Shown here: positions 1 through 7,949 of the stretch, piece after piece
Layout: each line of letters begins with the position of its first letter
Position numbering within the stretch: position 1 is the first letter of the stretch
Assembly: GCA_964436865.1 (NCBI GenBank)
Contig: CAYTFK010000068.1
Location: 1-24,652 of the forward strand
DNA: 24,652 nt
From: JAXGPP01 sp964436865
Lineage (GTDB): Bacteria; Planctomycetota; Planctomycetia; Pirellulales; Thermoguttaceae
Direction: 5' to 3'
The notes under the pieces: generated by a model
The model's database searches: none
The model's input: the letters and a program-made list of their open reading frames with translations, nothing else
What the model was told of the DNA's origin: nothing
Position numbers and translations under genes: made by a program

Positions 1-83
1 CCCCGTGCCGGCATCCATGACCAGGAGAGAACGGCTATCGCTGCGACCAGGCTCCGTACCGCTCGGCCCCGTTCATCCTCCAT
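1..83 (-). CDS. Exported protein, 5' end only (cut by window edge)
   Basis: Only the first 27 codons lie in the window. They start at an ATG 12 nt downstream of the stop of the toroid-protein gene and are preceded by an AGAAGG Shine-Dalgarno match with a 7-nt spacer. The peptide has a charged N-region (MEDERGRAVR) followed by a hydrophobic stretch (SLVAAIAVLSWSWM) and PARG, which is the shape of a Sec signal peptide, so the product is probably exported or membrane-anchored. The tight spacing says it is the next gene of the MoxR/vWA operon, which therefore continues past the left edge. A second ATG 7 nt further in opens another frame that stops after 13 codons, so the first is preferred. Function cannot be told from this fragment. 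Confidence 0.6.
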   Translation of the reverse strand, partial: MEDERGRAVRSLVAAIAVLSWSWMPAR

Positions 84-95
84 CCGTCGTCCTTC

Positions 96-1139
96 TCACC
101 GCTGGAGAATCGGCAGGTAGTTGTTGGGAACCTGGAGGATGATGCACGCCATGGCAGTGCCGTAGTCGACATCGATGGGATCGATCCACGAGCCGTTGGG
201 CCGCTTGCGGCTGACGAGCTCATCACGAATCGCCGGATACCACTTCTCCCAATGCTTGCCTCCGGCGTGCCACGTGGCTTGCACCGCGTAGTAATGCCCG
301 TAGAAGTAGTATGGGTCGTTAAGACTGACTCCCGGGGCCGGCGTGAACTGCGTGAGATATTCCAGTCCTTTGGTGATCTCCGGACCCTGATAGACTCCCG
401 CACTATACAGGGCGACGACACCGGCGGCCGAGCGGGCGAAAGCGCTCTCGCCCCCTTGAAGCATGTAGGAGAAGCCGCCGTCGGGGTTCTGGCAGCGTTT
501 CACGTAATCGACGCAACGATCGATGGTCTCCTTCGGAACATGCAGTCCGGCATTGTGGGCCGAGCGAAGGGCCATCACCTGGCAAATCGTCACCGAAATG
601 TCGGCATCCGCCCGCTGAGGCTGGTAGCGCCATCCCCCTTCCTGATTCTGAGTGTTGACGATCAGGGCGATCGCCTTGTCAAGCTTCTCGCGAAGGTCCG
701 GCCGACTGGCCATTCCGTACGACTCGGCGAGGAAGAGAGCGGCAAAGCCGTGCCCGTACATCGGTCCATGGGTCACCGAACCGGGAGCGACGATGAAGCC
801 GCTCTGCTGAGTGTTGTCCAACAGATAGTCGATCGTTCGCGAGACGTTCTCTCCGTAGGGGCCGCGGTCGGGTGTGCTGCCGCCGGCCATGAAAGCCATG
901 CCTGCCAGGGCGGTGACCGCAACATTCCCGCGATACGCGCCGGAGCCAAACGACCCGTCGTTCTGCTGCCGCGATGCCAGGAAGGCCAGGCCCTGCTCGA
1001 TCGCACGGTCGGCGGGAGGCGTGACAAGCGCGGCGGCCGATTGTTCGGTAGCCTGGTTCTGCGCGCGGGCCGGCGCAGCCGCCGGCCCGATAGCCAGGAG
1101 AACCAGGAATAATCGGATCGGCGAGCGGGCCACGAGCAT
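96..1139 (-). CDS. Secreted terpenoid-cyclase/prenyltransferase-fold (alpha/alpha toroid) protein
   Basis: Predicted 347-residue exported protein. Residues 1-26 form a signal peptide (hydrophobic FLVLLAIGPAAAPARA with an ARA|QN cleavage site), which is why the start at 1139 is preferred over the longer open frame. The mature part carries repeated helical units of the prenyltransferase/squalene-oxidase repeat type: GLAFLASRQQNDGSFG, VNTQNQEGGWRYQP, VKRCQNPDGGFSYM and RKRPNGSWIDP, each with the Q/R-N-x-D/E/N-G-G/S-aromatic signature. I see no DxDD or DCTAE cyclase motif, so a binding or scaffold role is as likely as catalysis. It begins 11 nt after the preceding proline-rich gene, with AAGG six bases before the ATG, and is part of the long MoxR/vWA operon. 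Secretion is confidently predicted; the ligand or substrate is unknown. Confidence 0.88.
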   Translation of the reverse strand: MLVARSPIRLFLVLLAIGPAAAPARAQNQATEQSAAALVTPPADRAIEQGLAFLASRQQNDGSFGSGAYRGNVAVTALAGMAFMAGGSTPDRGPYGENVSRTIDYLLDNTQQSGFIVAPGSVTHGPMYGHGFAALFLAESYGMASRPDLREKLDKAIALIVNTQNQEGGWRYQPQRADADISVTICQVMALRSAHNAGLHVPKETIDRCVDYVKRCQNPDGGFSYMLQGGESAFARSAAGVVALYSAGVYQGPEITKGLEYLTQFTPAPGVSLNDPYYFYGHYYAVQATWHAGGKHWEKWYPAIRDELVSRKRPNGSWIDPIDVDYGTAMACIILQVPNNYLPILQR

Positions 1140-1150
1140 TGTTGCCTTCG

Positions 1151-1987
1151 TCAGGGGGCGGGTTTCTGACCGGGCTCTTCGGCCAGGCGGCGGAAATAGT
1201 CCTCGATCAGAAGTTCGTACTTGGGCAGGAATTCCTCGACGGGAAGCTCCAGCATCTGCTGCCGCTGCCGCTCGGGAAGCATCCCCCACACGTCCTTGTG
1301 CAGCACGTCGCGCATCTCCTCCATGTCGGGCCGGCGCGGTTCCGAAGTGCCGGGGGTCGTATTGCTGTCGCGGGAGGGCTTCGCCGTGTCTTTTCCAGGC
1401 TTGGGCTTGGGTTTTTGGTGACTTGGCTTCGGCGCACCGGGCTTCGACGTTGAGGGTTGGCTCTGCGGCTTCGTCCCCTGGCAGGCTCCCTGGCACTGCT
1501 TGCGGGCCTGCTCCAGCAGTTCATCGAGGCTGGCCACAATATCCTGCTGCAGCCCTACAGCGTTCGAATCGCGTCTGGGCTGAGCGAGCAACTGCTCGAC
1601 GGTGCGCATGCGACGGGCGATCTCCAGCAGCGGGTCATTTTCGCCAGCGGAAGGGTCCGTCGCGCCCATTCCACGGCGGTTCGGATCGAGCGATTCCTCC
1701 GCTTTGCCGTCGCCACCCGCCTTGTCCGGCGTGGATGAGTCGGGCGGCGGTGAGGTCGGCGGCTTCGGATCCTGCTTGGGAGCCAACAAATCACGGTCCA
1801 GATCGTCGAGCGGATCGGTGTGCAGGTCTTGGAGCAGTTGTTGTTCGAGCGCCGAAGGCTTTTCGGCATCGGCTGCGGCGAGGCCACCGGGGAGCATTGC
1901 TGCCACCAGCATGGTGCCGGCCGCCAGCAGCCGGAACGCAGCAGCCACGGGGTTTCCTTGGGACGCAGGGCCGGGACATCGGCTCAT
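1151..1987 (-). CDS. Secreted proline/lysine-rich protein of unknown function
   Basis: 278 residues with an N-terminal signal peptide (hydrophobic LLAAGTMLVAAMLPGGLAAA, likely cut near residue 40). After it come an acidic segment around 45-70, a low-complexity Pro/Ser/Lys linker (70-90), a helical segment (118-165, DPLLEIARRMRTVEQLL and a LDELLEQ helix), a second Pro/Lys-rich linker (172-220), and a compact C-terminal block from DVLHKDVWGMLPERQRQQM to the end that looks like the conserved part. The start overlaps the stop of the upstream coiled-coil gene as ATGA, with AAGGAG ten bases before the ATG, so translational coupling is expected. I do not recognise a catalytic domain. From memory, similar proteins sit at this position in planctomycete MoxR/vWA clusters; that is recall, not a search. 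Confidence 0.82.
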   Translation of the reverse strand: MSRCPGPASQGNPVAAAFRLLAAGTMLVAAMLPGGLAAADAEKPSALEQQLLQDLHTDPLDDLDRDLLAPKQDPKPPTSPPPDSSTPDKAGGDGKAEESLDPNRRGMGATDPSAGENDPLLEIARRMRTVEQLLAQPRRDSNAVGLQQDIVASLDELLEQARKQCQGACQGTKPQSQPSTSKPGAPKPSHQKPKPKPGKDTAKPSRDSNTTPGTSEPRRPDMEEMRDVLHKDVWGMLPERQRQQMLELPVEEFLPKYELLIEDYFRRLAEEPGQKPAP

Positions 1988-4900
1988 GGAGCAAGTACTC
2001 CTTCAGTCTCCGCAGGGTCGGCTTGAGGCGGAATCAGGTTCAGCAGCAAGTCCGCCAGACGTCCCTGCTCCTCGCTCAGCCGGGTGTACTCATTGCGAGT
2101 CTCGGGATCGATCAGGCCACCGGCCGCCAGTTTCTGTTCCAATTCGCGGGTGCGCCGGTTCAATTCTTCCTGCATCGATTTTAGCAGCTTTAGTTCGGCG
2201 AGCACCTGGAGGGCATCGGCTGGATTTCCGCCGCCGCCCCCCTGCCCCCCCGCAGCACCGCCCTGCGATTGATCCTGCTCGCTCTGGGCGGGCTCGTCAC
2301 GCTTGAGAGCTTCCAGAATCTGGGTGAGCTCGCTGTGGGCCGCCTGCGCCGCCTGTTGGGTCGCATTGCCGACCTGACGGCGGTCGAGCAGGCCCGCCGC
2401 GCGGGCCATCTCCGCCTCGGCACGACTGAGGGCCAGTTGGACGACGGCGGCTGAAGAGAGCTTCTGCCGTACGGCGGCTGTCTCGTTCTGGACGGCTTTC
2501 TGCTGCCGGGCCAGGTCCGCCAACTCGCCAGCTTGAACAGGGCCGGTTTCCTGCCCCTCCACAAGCTCACCGAGGCGCTGTGTCTCCTCGACGATGCCGT
2601 TCTGCTGCCGCTCCAAACCGCGGATCGTGTCTTCCAGCCGCGACATCTGTTCCATCGCCAACTCCACCTCGGCCCGGCGGCGCTGATCGGCAAGCTGTCG
2701 TGCGGCTTCCTCGAGCGATTTCTTCGCTTCGCCCGCTTTCTGGGCCGCCGGTTGCGCTTTCCCCTGCGCCGCTGCCTGCTGTGCTTCTTTCATGCGGGCC
2801 GCGGCCCGTGCGGTCGCCGTCGCCGGCTCGGAGGCTTCGAGGCGCTCAAGCTGGCGGGCCATCCGCTCAGTCTCTTCGGCCAGCTGCTGTTGCTCGGCCT
2901 CAAGACGCTGGAGTTGCCGGCGGCGGTCCTCATCACTCGCTTTGGCTGCCGACTCCATCCGCCGGCGCAGCTCGTCTTCGCGATTGGCGAGTTCGGCGAG
3001 GCTGTTCTCAGACTGGCGCATCTTCTCCATCAGCCGGGCAATTTCATGTTCACGCCGGCCAGCAAGGATATCGAGGATCTCTTGAAGGCTCTCGATGACC
3101 TCCTTTTGTTGATTGACGGCTTGGCCCATTCGATTCCGCTCGATCTCACCGCCCACGGTCCGCATCAGGCTGCCGATGCCCAACTCGCGGGCCCGCTCAA
3201 TGGCATCCGACACGGTTTGGGCCGCCAGAGGATCACTTTCCTCGAGGCTTCCAAGCGATTCCTCCATTTCCGCCAGTATTCCTTCGACGCGGCGACCCAA
3301 GTCGAGTTGATTTCGGGCCGCGGTCTTCAACTCGGCTTGCTCCTGGGGCGAGAGATCTTCAACTTCCTGGGTGAGCGTGCGGCGGGCGATATCGATTGTC
3401 TGGCTGGTGAGATCTTTCTGATTCGCCAGTTGCTGGCTCAACTCGCGATGAAATCGACGGTAGCTGTCCCAACGCGATAGCTGGCTGAGAAGCTGCTCCA
3501 GGGTCGCCACCACAGCATCCTGGTGTCGGCCCGCTTCGGCCAGCGACGCCGCCACGGCTGGATCGGGCCGGCTATCGGCCTGCTGAGACTGGATTTCGGT
3601 TGCTTTGATGGCCGCCGTCAACTCGTGTTCCGCCGTCGGCAGATGCTCGGCCTGCAGATTGTCAATGGCGGCGAGCAACTCCTCCATACGCCGCTTGACA
3701 TCCGGGCTGTCGAGCTTGTTGTTTTCCAGATCGGCCAACAGACGGAGGATGTGCATTGGAACGCCGTCGCTCCGGCTGGTGAGCGTATGGCCGACCTGAC
3801 GCTGGTTCAACTCCGCGCCGCGGAGGTGGTCGACGTCAACCTGGTCGAGACGCCCGACCTCGCTGAGCCGGATCTCCAACGCGGCAACCTGCTGGCGGCT
3901 CTGCCGCTCCATCTCCAGCACACGTCGCAACTCGCTCAGGATCGTGCTCTGCCGGGAGGCGATCAACTCGGCGAGTTCTTCCGGCCGAATGATCGAAAGC
4001 CGCCGCAGTTCGCTCTGGCCGGTCTGCGGCCGATAGTCGTCGGCCTTGACAAGAAAATCGAGTTGCGTACCTGGCGGCAGATTGAGCGGCTCGATGTCCC
4101 AGGCATAGGTCACCTCGCGAACGTCGCCGGGCATCTCGCGGTCGAACCGCTGGCCGCGGCCAGCCGCGACTGGTCCGGCATCTTCAAGGACGATTTCGGT
4201 CTGATGTTTGTTGTCGGCTTCGAAACGGCCGAATACGAGCGACACGCGATGAACGGCAAGGTCGTCTTTAGCCACCACCTTGAGCGGCACGGTGGCCTGG
4301 CTGGTGGCATAGACGGTCGCCGCAGGCTGCTCGCAGAGCACGGTGGGCGCGGCATCGTCGATCACACGGATTTCCCAACGCGCGTCTTCGCCGCCTACCA
4401 CCCGGTCACGATCGACCAGCCGCAACCAGTACGAGCCGGATAGCTCGATTATCCACGGCCGGGCCGCGTCGGCGGGAACAGTGAATCTCATTCCGTCGGG
4501 CGTCAGCGAGCCAGCGATCTGCTGGCCGTCTTCCAGGCAGACGGTGACCGACTGCAGCGGCCGTGTCGGGACCCCGACCATCGTCGCCACGGTCCCCTTC
4601 AAAGCACGGATATGACCGTCGGCCCGTTCGGCGGGCCATCCGGTGTATTCCGGCGGGGTCAGAGTAACGACGAGGGAATCGATGGCCGGGGGCTCGACAA
4701 TCTCTACCGGCACCCATTGCATCGATTGGTCATCGCCGCCGTCGATGCGGTAGGAGAACGGTCGCGTGACGTTCTCGCGCCGCGCGGCCAGCGCGGCGCC
4801 AAAAGGTCGCATCCGCTCGGCTTCTTCGGAAACGGCACCATCGGCCGACTCGAATCGATAGTGAATGCGGACGTCAGCCGGCAGGCTGGCGCCAAAGAGA

Positions 4901-5547
4901 TCGACGACTTCGACCTCGAAGTCGCCGCCACGCGCAACGCGCGTGATCTTCTGGCGGAGCGCCAAGTGAGTCACCTGGGGCCAACCGACGTTGCCAAACG
5001 GGTTGGCCAGCCGCGCCAAGGCGATTCGCGACGACATCGGGTCGAGCACGATCAACGACAGGGCCAGGGCCAGCGCCGCGGTGGCGGCGAGCGTTGCACC
5101 GACTGCGGGCCGCGGTGCGACGATCCGCTGAAAATCCAGTCCCTCGGTGGACGCGGTCGCGTCGACGATCACCGCTCGACGCAGGGCGACCGATCCGGCA
5201 GTCGGGTCGTCCTCGGGCTGGCCCAGAAACTCGACCGCGCTGGCCAACCGGTCGCCGAGCTGGGGAAACTGCCGCTGGACCCGCCGCGCAAGATCGACGT
5301 CGCTCAAGCGCACGGCGAGTGGACGAAGCAAGCGGCGGTATCCGGTCCAGGCAAAAGCGCCGGCTGCGGCGGCAGTGGCCATGATCCGCAATCCGCGATC
5401 GTCGAAGTGCAGGAAGTAGTCAAGCACTCCCATCACCACCACCACAATCAGCGCCGTGGCGGCGGTCCAGCCGATCCCGTAAAGCGTGATCAGCCGCCGG
5501 ACCTGACGACGCAACAGATCGAGCTTCAACTGAAGTGGGTGGGACAT
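1984..5547 (-). CDS. Giant membrane-anchored coiled-coil protein (DUF4175-like)
   Basis: 1187 residues from the ATG at 5547 (MSHPLQLKLDLLRR), 11 nt after the preceding gene; the longer open frame adds 15 residues without support. Two transmembrane helices near residues 24-46 and 53-70 precede a large region of probable beta-sandwich character (about 120-520, including PPEYTGWP and a repeat-like DDAAPTVLCEQP segment). From about 525 to 1090 the chain is almost entirely Glu/Gln/Arg/Ala-rich heptad sequence, so a long coiled coil. A Gly-rich hinge near 1100 (GGAAGGQGGGGG) and a final short coiled coil follow. The plan, two helices then an extracytoplasmic part then a coiled coil, resembles DUF4175 proteins, but I cannot confirm that family. 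Its stop overlaps the next start (ATGA). It may be a structural or tethering part of the MoxR/vWA system. Confidence 0.88.
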   Translation of the reverse strand: MSHPLQLKLDLLRRQVRRLITLYGIGWTAATALIVVVVMGVLDYFLHFDDRGLRIMATAAAAGAFAWTGYRRLLRPLAVRLSDVDLARRVQRQFPQLGDRLASAVEFLGQPEDDPTAGSVALRRAVIVDATASTEGLDFQRIVAPRPAVGATLAATAALALALSLIVLDPMSSRIALARLANPFGNVGWPQVTHLALRQKITRVARGGDFEVEVVDLFGASLPADVRIHYRFESADGAVSEEAERMRPFGAALAARRENVTRPFSYRIDGGDDQSMQWVPVEIVEPPAIDSLVVTLTPPEYTGWPAERADGHIRALKGTVATMVGVPTRPLQSVTVCLEDGQQIAGSLTPDGMRFTVPADAARPWIIELSGSYWLRLVDRDRVVGGEDARWEIRVIDDAAPTVLCEQPAATVYATSQATVPLKVVAKDDLAVHRVSLVFGRFEADNKHQTEIVLEDAGPVAAGRGQRFDREMPGDVREVTYAWDIEPLNLPPGTQLDFLVKADDYRPQTGQSELRRLSIIRPEELAELIASRQSTILSELRRVLEMERQSRQQVAALEIRLSEVGRLDQVDVDHLRGAELNQRQVGHTLTSRSDGVPMHILRLLADLENNKLDSPDVKRRMEELLAAIDNLQAEHLPTAEHELTAAIKATEIQSQQADSRPDPAVAASLAEAGRHQDAVVATLEQLLSQLSRWDSYRRFHRELSQQLANQKDLTSQTIDIARRTLTQEVEDLSPQEQAELKTAARNQLDLGRRVEGILAEMEESLGSLEESDPLAAQTVSDAIERARELGIGSLMRTVGGEIERNRMGQAVNQQKEVIESLQEILDILAGRREHEIARLMEKMRQSENSLAELANREDELRRRMESAAKASDEDRRRQLQRLEAEQQQLAEETERMARQLERLEASEPATATARAAARMKEAQQAAAQGKAQPAAQKAGEAKKSLEEAARQLADQRRRAEVELAMEQMSRLEDTIRGLERQQNGIVEETQRLGELVEGQETGPVQAGELADLARQQKAVQNETAAVRQKLSSAAVVQLALSRAEAEMARAAGLLDRRQVGNATQQAAQAAHSELTQILEALKRDEPAQSEQDQSQGGAAGGQGGGGGNPADALQVLAELKLLKSMQEELNRRTRELEQKLAAGGLIDPETRNEYTRLSEEQGRLADLLLNLIPPQADPAETEGVLAP

Positions 5548-5558
5548 TATGACTATAC

Positions 5559-7949
5559 TCAGGCCATTCCGGCCAGCTTCCGCAGGATCCACTCGCTGAC
5601 GAGCAGCAGAAGAAATAATACAAGCACGGGCCAGGTGTTCCAGAGAGGCCGGGGCGGCAGCGACTCGATCGGTACCTGGCGGCCGGCGGGCAGATCGTCC
5701 AGAAGTCGGCCGGCGGTGGCATATGTGTAGAAGCGGCCTTTGGTTGCTTCGGCGACGCGCTTCAACTCTGCGGCGTCCATTTCCACACGGGCAAATTCAC
5801 CGGGGGGCGCCACCACCGTGAAGTCGGCCGCCGGGATTCTGCCTTCCACGGTGGGTATCGCCATCCGCACTCGGTACGATCCAATCGCCGGGCGAGAAAT
5901 CAGCGTCTCAAACACGCCGCGCTCCGCCGCGCTGCGTCGCAGCTTGAGTTGCTCGCTCTTACCGCCCTGATGCTCGACGGCAACCGTCACTCCATCGTCG
6001 GCGGCCGGGGCGAGGCGCGGGTCGGTGAAGCGGACACGGAGGCGGACCGAATCGCCGCGGCGGTACTCGGGCCGATCGGAGGTGAGCATAACGCCGTTGC
6101 CTTCCGCCAATTTTGATCGGGCAAGGTAGCGAATGGTCTGCACCCAGTAGCGGGCAAAGTAGATGTCGCCCACGCGGCGCCGCCACCGCCATGTCTCATC
6201 CGTGGCGTGGAACAAGACCTTCCCCGCGCCGACATACTGCAAAAGGATCACGGGCAACCGGTTTCCCTGGCGGTCAGACCGCTCACGGTGCTCGGCCCAG
6301 ACGCGGGCTGCCGGCTTGCGCTGTTGAATTTCCAGGAGCCAGTACAGCGGTGGCAGCGACCGCCAGATCTGCTGCGTTTCCAGCGCCGTGTCGCCAAGCT
6401 GCAGCGGCGGACTGTTGAGCCCGGTTTCGGTCGGCTGGACGATGAACCCGTCCACAATGGGCCGCTCGACGTCGGGCACGCGGACGCTCGACAGGTCAAA
6501 CGGCATCAGCCGGGCCAGAGGAGTATCGCGATAGCCCAGCGGCATGTAGCGGGGACCGGCAATCAGCGCGAGCGATCCACCCTTGCCCGGTTCTTCGACA
6601 AAGTCGGCCAGATTCTGCAGCATGGCTCCGCTGAATTGGGCGGGATCAGCGTCGGCGAGGATCACCGTATCGTACTTGAACAGCTCTTCCTTGCGGACCG
6701 GAAAGCCCCGCAGCGCCGTGGCGCCCTCTTCGGCGAATTCCACATCGGCCTCTTGGAGGACGGTGTCGAGGGCGATCGTCGAATCGCGCCTCAGCATCTC
6801 TCGCAGGAAGCGGAACTCATAGCTCGGGTACCCCTGGACAAGCAATACACGTATCTGCTCTTTTCGCACCCGCAGCGTTCGCTCTTGGCGGTTGTTGTCG
6901 GTCTGCAATTCGCCTGGCAGTGGTTCCACTTCCAGCACGAACCGGAACTCGCCCTCTTCCGGTGGCCGGTACGGCAGGCGAACGGTCTGAGGCTGGTCGT
7001 CGCTGCCGAGGATGACCTTCGTCTCGGCGAGGATCTCCGCCTGGCCGGCATGGCGCAAGACGAGTCGGACTTCGCGTGCCGGGTAACCGGTGGCTGCGAC
7101 CTTCGCCTCGAAGCCCACGACGTCGTTGACGAATACCACCTCCTCAACAAGCAGATCGGTCAGCTTCAAGTCCTGGACCGGCTTTTCGTCGCCCAGTCCG
7201 ATTGTGAACACAGGCACGCCCCGTCGGCGGGCATAGCTGGCAGCTTCGGCCAGGCTGGGACCGTCGGTGTTGACTCCGTCACTTAACATCACCAGCGCTG
7301 CGGGAGAACTGCCGCGAAGGTCCTCGAGCACTGTCTGCACGGCCGATCCCAACCGGCTGCTTTCCGCGCCAGGCTGCAGATCCGCGAGTTCATTGACCAG
7401 CGGTTCGATTTCACTTGCCTGACTGGAGCGCGCCCCAGCTTCGTTTGCCGCCAGCAGGTAGAGTCGCAACTTGTAGTCTCGCCCCAGTCGGCGGAGAAGT
7501 CGGGCGTCGTCGCGAAGCAGCAACTCCCGGGCGAGATTCCAGCGATTGGCCTCAACAGCACCGATCCGTTTCACGCGCTCTTCGAGCCGCCCCTGAAGTG
7601 TTGGCTCGTATCGATCGGCGATCGTCATGCTCAGCGAGTCGTCGAGGAGCACGGCCACATAGGGCAGCCCCGTTCGCTCAAGCGAAAGAGCGAACTGCGC
7701 CAGCATCACTACCACCAGGGCCATAAGCGTAAGGCGGATCGCGGCCAAAACGGCGCGCAGCAACCGAGGAGCCTGCGGACTCTCGCGCGAGTAGACGGCG
7801 ACCACAAAAGCGACCGCGAATATGGCAAACAGGAGCGTGAACCAGGGTGCCCAGTTCCAAGTGTTTGTGAGGCTCCACATCGTGCCCTCACCAGGCCCGG
7901 TCTCGATGCCCAGGATTCGCTCCAGCCAGACTGGTAGGGGACTGTTCAT
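5559..7949 (-). CDS. Membrane vWA protein with glutamine-amidotransferase-like domain
   Basis: 796 residues from an ATG that overlaps the stop of the upstream BatA-like gene (ATGA), which fixes the start over the longer frame. Transmembrane helices lie near residues 34-53 and 68-88. Immediately after them comes a von Willebrand A domain with a MIDAS-type DDSLS at 103-107 (pattern DxSxS). Further on are repeated beta-sandwich-like stretches, then a class I glutamine-amidotransferase-like segment (LVQGYPSYEFRFLREML, DTVILADADP, GGSLALIAGPR) in which I see no catalytic Cys-His pair. A C-terminal helix (VLVLFLLLLVSEWIL) anchors the tail. Family knowledge: such proteins accompany BatA-like vWA proteins and MoxR ATPases in Bacteroidetes and Planctomycetes. 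The inferred role is metal-dependent protein binding in the envelope, not amidotransfer. Confidence 0.9.
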   Translation of the reverse strand: MNSPLPVWLERILGIETGPGEGTMWSLTNTWNWAPWFTLLFAIFAVAFVVAVYSRESPQAPRLLRAVLAAIRLTLMALVVVMLAQFALSLERTGLPYVAVLLDDSLSMTIADRYEPTLQGRLEERVKRIGAVEANRWNLARELLLRDDARLLRRLGRDYKLRLYLLAANEAGARSSQASEIEPLVNELADLQPGAESSRLGSAVQTVLEDLRGSSPAALVMLSDGVNTDGPSLAEAASYARRRGVPVFTIGLGDEKPVQDLKLTDLLVEEVVFVNDVVGFEAKVAATGYPAREVRLVLRHAGQAEILAETKVILGSDDQPQTVRLPYRPPEEGEFRFVLEVEPLPGELQTDNNRQERTLRVRKEQIRVLLVQGYPSYEFRFLREMLRRDSTIALDTVLQEADVEFAEEGATALRGFPVRKEELFKYDTVILADADPAQFSGAMLQNLADFVEEPGKGGSLALIAGPRYMPLGYRDTPLARLMPFDLSSVRVPDVERPIVDGFIVQPTETGLNSPPLQLGDTALETQQIWRSLPPLYWLLEIQQRKPAARVWAEHRERSDRQGNRLPVILLQYVGAGKVLFHATDETWRWRRRVGDIYFARYWVQTIRYLARSKLAEGNGVMLTSDRPEYRRGDSVRLRVRFTDPRLAPAADDGVTVAVEHQGGKSEQLKLRRSAAERGVFETLISRPAIGSYRVRMAIPTVEGRIPAADFTVVAPPGEFARVEMDAAELKRVAEATKGRFYTYATAGRLLDDLPAGRQVPIESLPPRPLWNTWPVLVLFLLLLVSEWILRKLAGMA

